From assembly GCA_947500385.1 (NCBI GenBank), contig CANMSA010000003.1, forward strand, positions 62,001 to 126,000: 64,000 nt of DNA, in the 5' to 3' direction. The notes under the pieces are model-generated. The model was not told the DNA's origin, made no database searches, and saw only the letters and a list, made by a program, of their open reading frames with translations. Positions 9,219 through 17,419 of this stretch are shown here, piece by piece. The position numbers were made by a program, and so were the translations under genes. The number at the start of each line of letters is the position of its first letter. The first letter of the stretch is position 1. The DNA is from an uncultured Flavobacteriaceae bacterium. Lineage in GTDB: Bacteria > Bacteroidota > Bacteroidia > Flavobacteriales > Flavobacteriaceae.

Positions 9219-9779
9219 ATGAACGCCTTCAAGACCCTAGTCGCGCTATTTGTTTTCCTTGTTGGATGCAGGCAGGAAATACAGATGATTGCCAAGAATG
9301 ACCCAGGCTTTCAATTGGAGAATGGTGTACTTTTTTATAAATCGCAGCGATTTAACGGTGTTCTATTCGAAAAATACGAGGACGGATCCTTCAAGAAGCA
9401 AATACCCTATGAAAACGGTCGCAAAGATGGGCGAGAGCAGTGGTGGTACGGCAATGGACAACTATCACAAAGAAGATACTACGAAGATGGCGTGAAAGTC
9501 GGGAATCACCAAGGTTGGTGGGAAGATGGTAGTGCAAAATTCGAATATAGCTTTAACAGTACCGGGGCCTATCACGGAAAGCGGAAAGAATGGTATCGAA
9601 ACGGGCAAATGGTACGCGATTTTAACTACCTAAATGGGAAAGAGATCGGTAAGCAGCAAATGTGGACGGACGCAGGAAAGATAAGGGCCAATTATGTGGT
9701 GAAAGATGGGGAACGTTTTGGCCTGATCGGCTTAAAGAAATGTTATACGGTCACCGTAGATAAAACTGAACTTCAATAA
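9219..9779 (+). CDS. MORN-repeat (YwqK-like) lipoprotein
   Basis: 186 residues from the ATG at 9219; an in-frame ATG at 9153 would lie inside the previous gene and is rejected because the signal peptide starts at MNAFKTLVALFVFLVGC, whose lipobox Cys is residue 17. The chain then has several degenerate MORN/YwqK units built on an ENG-KDG-W-NGQ pattern (YENGRKDGREQWWYGNGQL, YEDGVKVGNHQGWWEDGS, YHGKRKEWYRNGQM). These units fold as beta hairpins. Although relatives carry the name antitoxin component, nothing here is a toxin partner; the export signal argues for a periplasmic or surface role. Confidence 0.85.
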   Translation: MNAFKTLVALFVFLVGCRQEIQMIAKNDPGFQLENGVLFYKSQRFNGVLFEKYEDGSFKKQIPYENGRKDGREQWWYGNGQLSQRRYYEDGVKVGNHQGWWEDGSAKFEYSFNSTGAYHGKRKEWYRNGQMVRDFNYLNGKEIGKQQMWTDAGKIRANYVVKDGERFGLIGLKKCYTVTVDKTELQ

Positions 9780-9780
9780 C

Positions 9781-10431
9781 ATGAAAGTTGTACCCTTTTT
9801 GCTGGTCTTATCAGTGGTTTTTTCATGCAACCCTGCAAGCAAAGGTGAAAAAGCCAGCGCCGGATCTACCAAGACAAAGACACTACCGTATTTTAATAGT
9901 TCGGATTTAACCCCCACTTGGGAGGGAGGTACGCACACCATTCCCCCTTTTGAATTTCTGAATCAAAATGGGAAAACCATCACCAATGAAACGTTGAAAG
10001 GCAAAATTTATGTGGCGGATTTCTTTTTCGCAACCTGTCCCGGAATTTGTCCTAAGCTTGCCAAGAATATGGGATTGCTACAAGAAACTTTTAAAAAAGA
10101 TACGACCATTCAATTGGTCTCACATACCGTAATGCCTTGGAATGATTCTGTTCCGGTATTGAAGGAGTATGCGCTTAAGAACAACGTAATCGATACAAAA
10201 TGGAACCTATTGACAGGGGAACAAGAAGCGCTGTATGACATTGCACGCAAGGGATACTTTGCCGATGAGGACTTCTTAAAAACCGGTTCGACGGACGATT
10301 TTATACATACCGAAAATTTTATTCTCGTTGATGGCAAGGGGTATATTCGAGGCCTCTACAACGGAACCTTGGACTTTGACATTCGAAGGTTGCTGCGGCA
10401 TATTGCCATTTTGCAGAATACAGGCACTTAA
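9781..10431 (+). CDS. SCO1/SenC-family copper-binding lipoprotein
   Basis: 216 residues. Lipoprotein signal with Cys16 (VVFSC). The thioredoxin-like fold carries the metal-binding pair Cys86 and Cys90 in TCPGICP and the conserved histidine at residue 176 (FIHTENFILVD), the three ligands of SCO proteins. The family delivers copper to the CuA site of cytochrome c oxidase or acts as a thiol-disulfide reductase in the periplasm. It starts 1 base after the MORN-like gene and 28 bases before the propeller gene. No cytochrome oxidase genes are in the window, so the client is unknown. Confidence 0.93.
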   Translation: MKVVPFLLVLSVVFSCNPASKGEKASAGSTKTKTLPYFNSSDLTPTWEGGTHTIPPFEFLNQNGKTITNETLKGKIYVADFFFATCPGICPKLAKNMGLLQETFKKDTTIQLVSHTVMPWNDSVPVLKEYALKNNVIDTKWNLLTGEQEALYDIARKGYFADEDFLKTGSTDDFIHTENFILVDGKGYIRGLYNGTLDFDIRRLLRHIAILQNTGT

Positions 10432-10459
10432 AACTTACAGGTATTGCCTATTTTTAGGC

Positions 10460-11488
10460 ATGCGAAATTCTATTTTTTTATTCCTGGGATACTTCATGGT
10501 GTCCTGTTCAGGAGATCGAACGGCCCCATTTACCACTGTAGAAATTGAACCCCTTTATCAAGATACGATGAGCATTCGTGCCATTGAACTAATGGGCGAA
10601 AGCCTTGCCTTTGCCGGCAGTAATGGCATATTCGGTACTGTAAATATGGAAACGGGAAAAGTACTTTCCAATACCGAAAAGTATCATACCAGCATTCCCG
10701 AGTTTAGGGCCATATCGCATACCTCTACCAATTTTTTTATGCTGTCAATCGGAAACCCGGCACTGCTGTATAAGACAGGTGATCAGGGGCGTATGGAATT
10801 GGTTTACATGGAAGAAGGCGATGGTGTTTTCTATGATGCAATGACATTTTTGAACGATCAAGAAGGAATTGCGGTAGGAGATACCAATAAGGGATGTTTA
10901 AGTATTCTATTGACGAGGGATGGTGGAACTAGTTGGCAAAGAACGCCTTGTCATGAGTTGCCGGAGGCAATTGAAGGGGAAGGGGCTTTTGCAGCCAGCA
11001 ATACCAACATAAAAACCGTTGGCGACCATATTTGGATAGCGACTACCAAACGGATCTTGCACTCTGCCGACAAAGGGATTAGCTGGGAAGTTTCGATACC
11101 GCCCATCAATATGGCAAAACCTACTTCCGGGGTCTATTCGGTCGATTTTTACGATGAGAAAGTGGGAATTGTTTTTGGAGGCGATTATACCGATCCTACT
11201 GATCCTAGGAACAATAAGGCGATGACCAAAGATGGTGGTGCAAGTTGGTATACCATAGCTGATGGCAATAAGCCAGGGTATCGCAGTTGCGTGCAGTTTG
11301 TTCCAAATTCTGGAGGCGATGCCATGGTGGCTGTCGGTTTTAAGGGCATTGATTATTCAGCTGATCAAGGCGCTACATGGAAACAACTCTCGAGCGAGTC
11401 TTTTTACACCCTTAGATTCCTCAACGATACGATTGCCTATGCGGCAGGTAAAAATCGTATAGCCCGGCTTACTTTTAAGACCGAATAA
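10460..11488 (+). CDS. Ycf48/BNR-type beta-propeller lipoprotein
   Basis: 342 residues from the ATG at 10460, which gives a clean lipoprotein signal with Cys16 (FMVSC); an earlier ATG at 10328 lies within the SCO gene. The body contains several photosynthesis-system-II-assembly/BNR-like blades with the recurrent DGG-SW motif (TRDGGTSWQRTP, SADKGISWEVS, TKDGGASWYT, SADQGATWKQL). Such propellers are binding or assembly scaffolds. Often annotated oxidoreductase in this phylum, but no catalytic motif is visible. It is the last gene of the four-lipoprotein operon. Confidence 0.85.
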   Translation: MRNSIFLFLGYFMVSCSGDRTAPFTTVEIEPLYQDTMSIRAIELMGESLAFAGSNGIFGTVNMETGKVLSNTEKYHTSIPEFRAISHTSTNFFMLSIGNPALLYKTGDQGRMELVYMEEGDGVFYDAMTFLNDQEGIAVGDTNKGCLSILLTRDGGTSWQRTPCHELPEAIEGEGAFAASNTNIKTVGDHIWIATTKRILHSADKGISWEVSIPPINMAKPTSGVYSVDFYDEKVGIVFGGDYTDPTDPRNNKAMTKDGGASWYTIADGNKPGYRSCVQFVPNSGGDAMVAVGFKGIDYSADQGATWKQLSSESFYTLRFLNDTIAYAAGKNRIARLTFKTE

Positions 11489-11491
11489 TTG

Positions 11492-11554
11492 AGTGTTGCG
11501 CAAAATTGGGGCCCACCGTATGTAGTTGTTTGTGGTTCAGTTTTGCGCAACACT
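11492..11554. repeat. Inverted repeat with two TTGCGCAA palindromes
   Basis: A perfect 14-bp inverted repeat (AGTGTTGCGCAAAA at 11492-11505 against its complement at 11541-11554) with a 35-base loop, between the convergent propeller and DUF6515-like genes. Each arm contains the self-complementary octamer TTGCGCAA (11496-11503 and 11543-11550). No T-run follows either arm, so it is not a standard intrinsic terminator; it may be a 3'-end stem-loop or a paired protein-binding site. Confidence 0.6.
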
Positions 11555-11564
11555 TCAATTTGTA

Positions 11565-11915
11565 CTAGACGTTTACAACAATGTATCCACGTCCTTTTTT
11601 CTTATACCAAACACCCTTGTATTTGTATAATTTACGGCCGTTGACTTGGACCACCTTATTGCCTCTGGGTAAAGTCCTCACTTTGATGCCGACGGGGGCG
11701 GCACATACTACGAACTTTTTGCCTCTGGCTTTATACCAAACGCCCTTTGCAAAATGATAGTTACTATTCTTATGAACCACCACTTTCGCTTTGGAAACTT
11801 TATGTACGACCGTCCCGTGCTTGGGGTATACCTTTACAACGGTACGCTGTGCGTTCACAGAAAACATGGTTCCTAAAAGGGCTATCACTACAAATACTAC
11901 TTTACTGTTTCTCAT
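11565..11915 (-). CDS. Secreted DUF6515-like protein
   Basis: 116 residues with a signal peptide (MRNSKVVFVVIALLGTMFSVNA). The mature part is very basic and valine-rich, with two GVWYK motifs (YHFAKGVWYKARGKKF and YKYKGVWYKKKGRGYI) flanking a PVGIKVRTLP segment; this pattern resembles DUF6515 proteins, of unknown function. Probably periplasmic or outer-membrane associated. It is monocistronic, preceded by a small CGACCC/GGGTCG hairpin in its leader at about 11928-11954. Confidence 0.7.
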   Translation of the reverse strand: MRNSKVVFVVIALLGTMFSVNAQRTVVKVYPKHGTVVHKVSKAKVVVHKNSNYHFAKGVWYKARGKKFVVCAAPVGIKVRTLPRGNKVVQVNGRKLYKYKGVWYKKKGRGYIVVNV

Positions 11916-11992
11916 AACATTACGGTTTTACGACCCTTTAATGATTTGGGTCGGTTACCTCTTTTTGACGTCGTGAATGGAAAAGGGTTTAA

Positions 11993-12024
11993 CCTAAAAA
12001 AGAGCCGAACGGCCCTTTTTTAGG
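11993..12024 (-). terminator. Terminator of the ECF sigma operon
   Basis: CCTAAAAAAG and GCC pair with GGC and CTTTTTTAGG around a GAAC loop, with one A-C mismatch. It follows the stop of the Spy-like gene (12044) on the minus strand and ends in a T-run. Confidence 0.75.
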
Positions 12025-12043
12025 TAGTTTGTCGAATATAACA

Positions 12044-12505
12044 TTACCGCATGCCCCCGCCTCGGTTTTGACGGTATTGTTTGAGCAATCGGCGTTTAAA
12101 TCCGTTTTCGGTCTTTAGCAACAAGAATGTCTTTTTAGCAGAGATAACGGTTTTTAGTTTTTCAAGAAAAAGCTGTTGTTCTTTGCTTTTTTCTGCCTCA
12201 AGTGCCATATATTCCAGTAATAATTCATTGGCATCTGCATCTGAAACCGCATTGATATCCTTTAGTTTACTATAAATTTCCGTGCGTTCCCGTTGTCTAA
12301 AGTCTTCCATTTTTTCTTCATGGGCGTTGTAGATAGGCCAAAAGTTCTGTGCCTCATTACTGGTGAGGTTCAGGCGTTCCGTAATAAAAGCAACTTTAAG
12401 TGCCTTTATTTTCTCTTTATCCGGCTTTCGTTGTCCGTAAAAGACCGTGGTAAAAAGCAGTAGGGCAATTACCAATATGTTTTTGTTAGTATTCATAATC
12501 TTCAA
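12044..12505 (-). CDS. Spy/CpxP-like periplasmic protein of the ECF operon
   Basis: 153 residues (150 from the ATG three codons in). Signal peptide ending near VFYGQ. The mature protein is predicted all-helical and highly charged with the segment LNLTSNEAQNFWPIYNAHEE, reminiscent of the LTxxQ motifs of Spy/CpxP-type envelope chaperone/sensor proteins. In Flavobacteriaceae such genes sit next to ECF sigma factors and are called sensors of ECF-type sigma factor. Its start overlaps the end of the anti-sigma-like gene by 20 bases, so all three are coupled. Confidence 0.8.
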   Translation of the reverse strand: MKIMNTNKNILVIALLLFTTVFYGQRKPDKEKIKALKVAFITERLNLTSNEAQNFWPIYNAHEEKMEDFRQRERTEIYSKLKDINAVSDADANELLLEYMALEAEKSKEQQLFLEKLKTVISAKKTFLLLKTENGFKRRLLKQYRQNRGGGMR

Positions 12506-13022
12506 TGTTTAGTTCATTAAAATCGTCGAGGTTCTCCTCTAAATAGTCGATTATGTGCTCGTCGTTGATTTGATTTTCAATGATGTCTTTGATTTCTAAT
12601 TCGTCAATTGGCAGTACCTCTGCAATCTCGTAGCTACTCAATCCCAATTCATTGTTTTCGAAATATGCATCGATCTCGGCGCTTGCCAGGTTTTCAAAAG
12701 TAGGGGCAGGGCCCCTGGTTTGCATAAAGCCTACAATACCAAGAATCACGGCCGCAACCGCGGCTGCCACGAAGTAATACTTCCGGTAGGGGTTAAGAGG
12801 TATTACTTGGGGTTCTTGCTTTGACAGTTGTTGCTTTAAACGATCTTGAAACTGATCAAAATAACCTTCAGGCATGGTAAAACCGTCGGTCTTGGGTACG
12901 TCGGCAGCTTCTTTTTCCAACTTCTCCATCAGTCTGTCCGATAGGTCTTCAAAATATCCCTCGGGCGTTTTAAAACTGTTTTTATCGAATTTTTTCATGT
13001 CTTTGGTTTGACGTTCTTGCAT
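12486..13022 (-). CDS. Membrane-bound putative anti-sigma factor
   Basis: 178 residues. Cytoplasmic N-terminus with two copies of a GYF-(DE)-F/L-R-L motif (TPEGYFEDLSDRL and MPEGYFDQFQDRL), one transmembrane helix at about residues 92-110 (YYFVAAAVAAVILGIVGFM), and a strongly acidic C-terminal region. There is no classical zinc anti-sigma motif (HxxxCxxC). Location 9 bases after an ECF sigma gene and the single-pass topology suggest it holds the sigma factor at the membrane; this is inference from context. Confidence 0.75.
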   Translation of the reverse strand: MQERQTKDMKKFDKNSFKTPEGYFEDLSDRLMEKLEKEAADVPKTDGFTMPEGYFDQFQDRLKQQLSKQEPQVIPLNPYRKYYFVAAAVAAVILGIVGFMQTRGPAPTFENLASAEIDAYFENNELGLSSYEIAEVLPIDELEIKDIIENQINDEHIIDYLEENLDDFNELNIEDYEY

Positions 13023-13031
13023 ACAACATGC

Positions 13032-13571
13032 TTACACGTCTTTTAAAAATGATTCAATTTTCTTGGTGGCCAGGTGATAGGATGCTTTAAGCCCTCCCAC
13101 CGAGGTTTCCAATATTTCAGAGATTTCTTCATATTTGAGCTCTTCGAAATATTTCATGTTAAATACCAACTTTTGTTTTTCGGGCAGCGTTGCAATGGCC
13201 TTTTGCAATTTTAGCTGAATTGCATCTCCTTCAAAATAAACGTCTGCTTGCAAGTTTCCGATCATCCGATCTTTTAATTCTGAATCGCTGACACCCAATT
13301 TTTTAGATTTACTACGTAAAAAACTAAGCGCCTCATTGGTCGCAATGCGATACATCCACGAATACAACTTGCTATCTCCTTTAAATCCATTAATATTTTT
13401 ATAGACCTTAATAAATGTATTCTGCAGTACGTCATCTGCATCGTCGTGGTCGAGTACAATTCTACGAATATGCCAATACAACTTTTTTTGGTACGTATGC
13501 ACCAATACCTCAAAAGCCCTGGATTGGGTGGTACTATCTTTTAATTGGTCTACTAAAGTTTCCTCGGTCAA
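13032..13571 (-). CDS. ECF-type RNA polymerase sigma factor
   Basis: About 179 residues if translation begins at the TTG at 13571, just before TEETLVDQL, where ECF proteins of this group begin; a longer TTG-initiated form would reach 13643 (203 residues) but its extra 24 residues look non-conserved. No in-frame ATG exists at the 5' end. Region 2 (DDADDVLQNTFIKVYKN, YSWMYRIATNEALSFLR) and region 4 (LPEKQKLVFNMKYFEELKYEE) are clear. It directs polymerase to a regulon, probably its own operon, which continues with anti-sigma and Spy-like genes. Confidence 0.88.
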   Translation of the reverse strand: MTEETLVDQLKDSTTQSRAFEVLVHTYQKKLYWHIRRIVLDHDDADDVLQNTFIKVYKNINGFKGDSKLYSWMYRIATNEALSFLRSKSKKLGVSDSELKDRMIGNLQADVYFEGDAIQLKLQKAIATLPEKQKLVFNMKYFEELKYEEISEILETSVGGLKASYHLATKKIESFLKDV

Positions 13572-13716
13572 CAATAGATTCGGGTTTGAATTCGAATGTT
13601 TGACGTTAAAGTTAGGAAAAGGTTTAAGCCGGCTGGCCCCCAAAGGTGCAATTTTTTGCTTGCACTACTAAAAAAAGCTGCTAAAAAGGGTATTACAGAT
13701 AAATTCGGCTAGAGCG

Positions 13717-15543
13717 CTATGGGGCCAACGATTGCATGGTCACCAATTTTTTGTAGGTCCCATTGGCTGCCAGTAGTTCAGCATGTGACCCCTGCTCAAC
13801 AATCTCCCCTTTATTTAATACCACGATGGTATCGGCATTTTGGATGGTAGACAGGCGATGGGCAATTACAATGGATGTTCGGTTGCGCATCATTTTTTCC
13901 AAGGCATCTTGAACAAGGCGTTCACTCTCCGTATCCAAGGCTGAAGTCGCCTCATCCAAAATCATGATCGGAGGATTTTTCAGGACCGCTCTTGCAATCG
14001 ATAGGCGTTGTTTCTGCCCTCCACTAAGTTTATTGCCCCCATCTCCAATATTAGTGTCATAACCGTTAGGTAGTTCTTGAATGAAATCATGGGCATTGGC
14101 AATTTTCGCAGCTTCCGTAATTTCTGCATCGGTCGCATTTTCTTTGCCTAGAATGATGTTGTTGCGCACGATATCGTTAAAAAGAATGGAATCTTGTGTA
14201 ACCAAGCCCATGAGGTCTCGTAGCGACCTTTTGGTGAGTTGCCGTATGTCTTCGCCATCTATTTTGATAGCCCCTTCATTTACATCATAAAACCGGGTAA
14301 TTAAGTTTGCAATCGTACTTTTTCCGCTACCGGATTGTCCTACCAATGCGATCGTATGGCCTTTTGGGACCGTAAGGCTAAAGTTTTTAAGTACATAATC
14401 ATCTTCATATTTGAAGGAGATGTTATCGAATTGGATTTGGCTTTCAAATTTCTTTTTATCAATTGCATTTTCAACTTCGGCAACGGGGTTTTCCGCCTCT
14501 AAAATCTCCAATACCCTTGCTGCGGCGGCATTTCCCTTTTTAACACCATAGGAGGCCTTGCTGATTGCCTTTGCCGGGGTAAGAATTTGGTAGGCCAATC
14601 CCATATAGGTGATAAACAATTCTGGTTGTAACGTTTTATCGATCAAGACCATTCGCCCCCCGAACCACAAAATAACGCCAATGGCGGCTATCCCGAAAAA
14701 CTCGCTAGTAGGGGAAGCCAGATTTTGTCGGTTTAGTAGGCTGTTGGAGAAATTGTAAAATCTACTCGTCGATTTTTTGAAAACAGCGCCAAACCTAGAT
14801 TCGGCATTAAAGGCTTTTATAACACGCAGACCGCCTAAGGTTTCTTCGAGAATAGATAAGAAATAGCCTTGTTCTTTTTGCACCTTATCCGATTTGCGTT
14901 TCAACGACTTCCCGATCAATGAGATTAGAAAACCTGAAATAGGAAGAAAAATAAAGACGAATAGGGTCAGTTTTGAGCTTATGGAGAGCATTGCGATAAC
15001 GGTAAAAATCAGGGTTAACGGCTCTCGAACGATTAGTTCAAGCACTGATAGAAAAGAGTGTTGAATTTCCAATACATCCGACGTGATGCGAGCGATCGTA
15101 TCGCCTTTGCGTTTTTCAGAATAGTAAAAAATGGGAAGGTTGATGGTTTTGTCATAAAGTTCATTCCGCAGATCTTTGAGTACCCCATTGCGCAAAAAAG
15201 TAATGAAATACATCGCGAGATACCCAAAAAGGTTTTTTAGAAAAAACATGGAAATGACCAAAACGACCATGAAAATCAATGCCTCCCCTTCTCCTTCGCC
15301 AGCTTTTTCAGTAACGAAAAAATTGAGATAATCAAGCAGATATGCCTTTGTATGGGCAATGCCGGTCCAAACCGGTTTTGTGTATACACTTTCCGTTTGC
15401 TTAAAAAGCACGGCGAGCATGGGGAAAAGCGAAACCATCGCCAAAGTGGCAAAAAACGCATAAAATATGTTGGAAATGATATTTAGAACCGCGTAAATTC
15501 TATAGGGTTTCGCAAAGCGAAGAATTTTTTTGAAATACTCCAT
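13717..15543 (-). CDS. ABC exporter, fused permease-ATPase (MsbA-like)
   Basis: 608 residues: an N-terminal six-helix transmembrane domain (about residues 15-330) and a C-terminal ATPase with Walker A GQSGSGKST, signature LSGGQKQR, Walker B IMILDEATSALD and switch IVIAHRLSTI. This half-transporter would act as a homodimer in the inner membrane; MsbA-like relatives flip lipids or export drugs. The start codon overlaps the phosphoglucomutase stop by one base (TAATG), so the two are translationally coupled. Confidence 0.92.
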   Translation of the reverse strand: MEYFKKILRFAKPYRIYAVLNIISNIFYAFFATLAMVSLFPMLAVLFKQTESVYTKPVWTGIAHTKAYLLDYLNFFVTEKAGEGEGEALIFMVVLVISMFFLKNLFGYLAMYFITFLRNGVLKDLRNELYDKTINLPIFYYSEKRKGDTIARITSDVLEIQHSFLSVLELIVREPLTLIFTVIAMLSISSKLTLFVFIFLPISGFLISLIGKSLKRKSDKVQKEQGYFLSILEETLGGLRVIKAFNAESRFGAVFKKSTSRFYNFSNSLLNRQNLASPTSEFFGIAAIGVILWFGGRMVLIDKTLQPELFITYMGLAYQILTPAKAISKASYGVKKGNAAAARVLEILEAENPVAEVENAIDKKKFESQIQFDNISFKYEDDYVLKNFSLTVPKGHTIALVGQSGSGKSTIANLITRFYDVNEGAIKIDGEDIRQLTKRSLRDLMGLVTQDSILFNDIVRNNIILGKENATDAEITEAAKIANAHDFIQELPNGYDTNIGDGGNKLSGGQKQRLSIARAVLKNPPIMILDEATSALDTESERLVQDALEKMMRNRTSIVIAHRLSTIQNADTIVVLNKGEIVEQGSHAELLAANGTYKKLVTMQSLAP

Positions 15544-17252
15544 TAAGACAATTTCAATTCACTCAGAATCTGGTCTATTTTGGTGTCCAAGATATTGGAT
15601 ACTTTCTGAAAGTTCTCCCCTTTGTCCAAAGTAGTGTTGGTACTAATATAGAATTTCACTTTTGGTTCAGTTCCACTAGGTCTTGCGGCGATTCGAGTAC
15701 CATCTTCCGTTTCGTAGATCAATACATTACTATTGGGGATTTCAATTGCTTTTTCAACTCCGGTAAGTACGTTTTTCGCAGTACCGGTATTATAATCCTC
15801 GATCCATTTCACCTTTGAACCGGCAACGGAGACTACAGGGTTTTCCTTGAAGTCTTTGAGCATTTGTTTTATTTCTTCGGCACCGCTCATTCCCTTTTTC
15901 GTAATAGAAATCAGCTTCTCTTTATAAAATCCGTAGTCTACATAGCAATCGATCAAATCCTTGTAGAAAGAACTACCGTTTGCTTTGGCCTGGGCCGCGA
16001 TTTCACAGGCAAGCAAGGTTGAGGTTACGGCATCCTTGTCTCGAACGAAATCCCCGACCATGTATCCGAAACTCTCTTCACCTCCCCCGATAAAATACGA
16101 CTCGGGAAAATCTTTGATCATTTTCCCAATCCATTTGAAACCGGTCAAAGAGGTCTTAAACTCCACATTGTAGTCTTTCGCCATTACCTCCATCATAGGG
16201 GTCGATACAATGGTGGTAGCGATGAACTCATTTCCTTTAAAACCTTTTGCTTTCTTTTTTTCTAGTAAAAACCTGGTCATTAACACCATGGTTTGGTTGC
16301 CATTCAAGATTTCCATTTGTCCGTCTAGATTCCGCACGGCAATACCCAAACGATCACTATCAGGGTCGGTACCCACTACCATGTCTGCTCCTATTTCTTC
16401 CGCCTTTTTTATGGCTATGGACAGTGCCTCGGTCTCTTCCGGGTTTGGGGAATCTACTGTGGGGAAATTCCCGTCGGGTTTCGCCTGTTCCTCAATGATG
16501 GTTACGTTTTGGTAGCCGGCACGTTTAAGGACTTCCGGAATAGCCGTTATAGAAGTTCCGTGTAGGGAGGTAAAAACAATTTTAAAATTATCCTTTCCTT
16601 CCGCATGGAAGTCACCGTTCGCCACGGATTCTGTAATAAAGGCTTCATCGACCTCTTTGTCTATGAGTTGAATTAAGCTTTCATCGGCCTTGAAGTTGAT
16701 TTCTTCGAAACCCAATCCGTTTATTTCGGCAATGATCTCCCCGTCTTGCGGTGGCACGATCTGTCCGCCATCTGTCCAATATACCTTGTAACCGTTGTAT
16801 TCTGGCGGATTATGGGAGGCGGTCAGCACAATTCCTGCATGACACTTCAAATACCGAACCGCAAAAGAAAGTTCCGGCGTTGTACGTAATTCGGAAAAGA
16901 GAAACACTTTAATTCCGTTCGCCGAAAATACCTCTGCGACCGTTCTGGCCAATGTATCGCTATTATGTCTACAGTCATACGCTATTACTACTTGAATGGT
17001 TTCCCCACCATAAACTTTCTTTAAATAATTGCTCAGGCCTTGGGTGCTTTTTCCCAGTGTGTATTTATTGATACGATTCGTCCCGACACCCATTACCCCG
17101 CGCATTCCCCCGGTACCGAATTCCATGTTTTTGTAAAACCTGTCTTTCAGTTCTTCGGTGTTGTTCGCGATGAGTGTTTCAACTTCATTTTTGGTTGCTG
17201 TATCGAAAAAGTCGGTAAGCCAGCTCTTTGCCGTGTTGAGAATCGTATCCAT
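15543..17252 (-). CDS. Phospho-sugar mutase (phosphoglucomutase/phosphomannomutase)
   Basis: 569 residues, the size of the PGM2/YbbT-type alpha-D-phosphohexomutases. The phosphoserine loop TASHNPPEYNGYK has its serine at residue 146, the metal loop is GTDPDSDRLG (around 305), the sugar loop GGGEESFGYMVGD and the C-terminal phosphate loop RPSGTEPKVKFY. It interconverts hexose 1- and 6-phosphates in the cytoplasm, feeding cell-envelope sugar nucleotides. It is the promoter-proximal gene of a pair with the ABC exporter. Confidence 0.95.
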   Translation of the reverse strand: MDTILNTAKSWLTDFFDTATKNEVETLIANNTEELKDRFYKNMEFGTGGMRGVMGVGTNRINKYTLGKSTQGLSNYLKKVYGGETIQVVIAYDCRHNSDTLARTVAEVFSANGIKVFLFSELRTTPELSFAVRYLKCHAGIVLTASHNPPEYNGYKVYWTDGGQIVPPQDGEIIAEINGLGFEEINFKADESLIQLIDKEVDEAFITESVANGDFHAEGKDNFKIVFTSLHGTSITAIPEVLKRAGYQNVTIIEEQAKPDGNFPTVDSPNPEETEALSIAIKKAEEIGADMVVGTDPDSDRLGIAVRNLDGQMEILNGNQTMVLMTRFLLEKKKAKGFKGNEFIATTIVSTPMMEVMAKDYNVEFKTSLTGFKWIGKMIKDFPESYFIGGGEESFGYMVGDFVRDKDAVTSTLLACEIAAQAKANGSSFYKDLIDCYVDYGFYKEKLISITKKGMSGAEEIKQMLKDFKENPVVSVAGSKVKWIEDYNTGTAKNVLTGVEKAIEIPNSNVLIYETEDGTRIAARPSGTEPKVKFYISTNTTLDKGENFQKVSNILDTKIDQILSELKLS

Positions 17253-17272
17253 CTATATTATATTAAGAATGT

Positions 17273-17280
17273 CAAAATTA
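17273..17280 (-). promoter_or_regulatory. Putative promoter -7 element of the mutase-exporter pair
   Basis: Minus-strand TAATTTTG matches TAnnTTTG about 20 bases before the mutase ATG; a TTG lies 23 bases further upstream. Confidence 0.5.
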
Positions 17281-17419
17281 CATTAGAAATTTGAAACAAT
17301 GGTCAAATCAACCAGTTTTCCGAGCAGTTCTTTGCTCGATAAACGGTTTCATTTTACCGATGAGGCCCTAATTGCTATTCTAATTTTTTCAAATCATACA
17401 ATTAGCATATCTTGTGCCA

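Noticed and set aside
8780-9295. Minus-strand 171-residue frame
   Set aside because: Antisense to the YHYH and MORN-like genes, Arg/Ile-rich with no domain.
9219-9779. Toxin-antitoxin module (MORN/YwqK antitoxin name)
   Set aside because: The protein has a lipoprotein signal and sits in an operon of exported proteins with no toxin candidate.
13032-13643. Longer TTG-initiated start for the ECF sigma factor at 13643
   Set aside because: The added 24 residues are Asn/Ser/Pro-rich and do not resemble sigma N-termini; the TTG at 13571 lies just before the conserved region.
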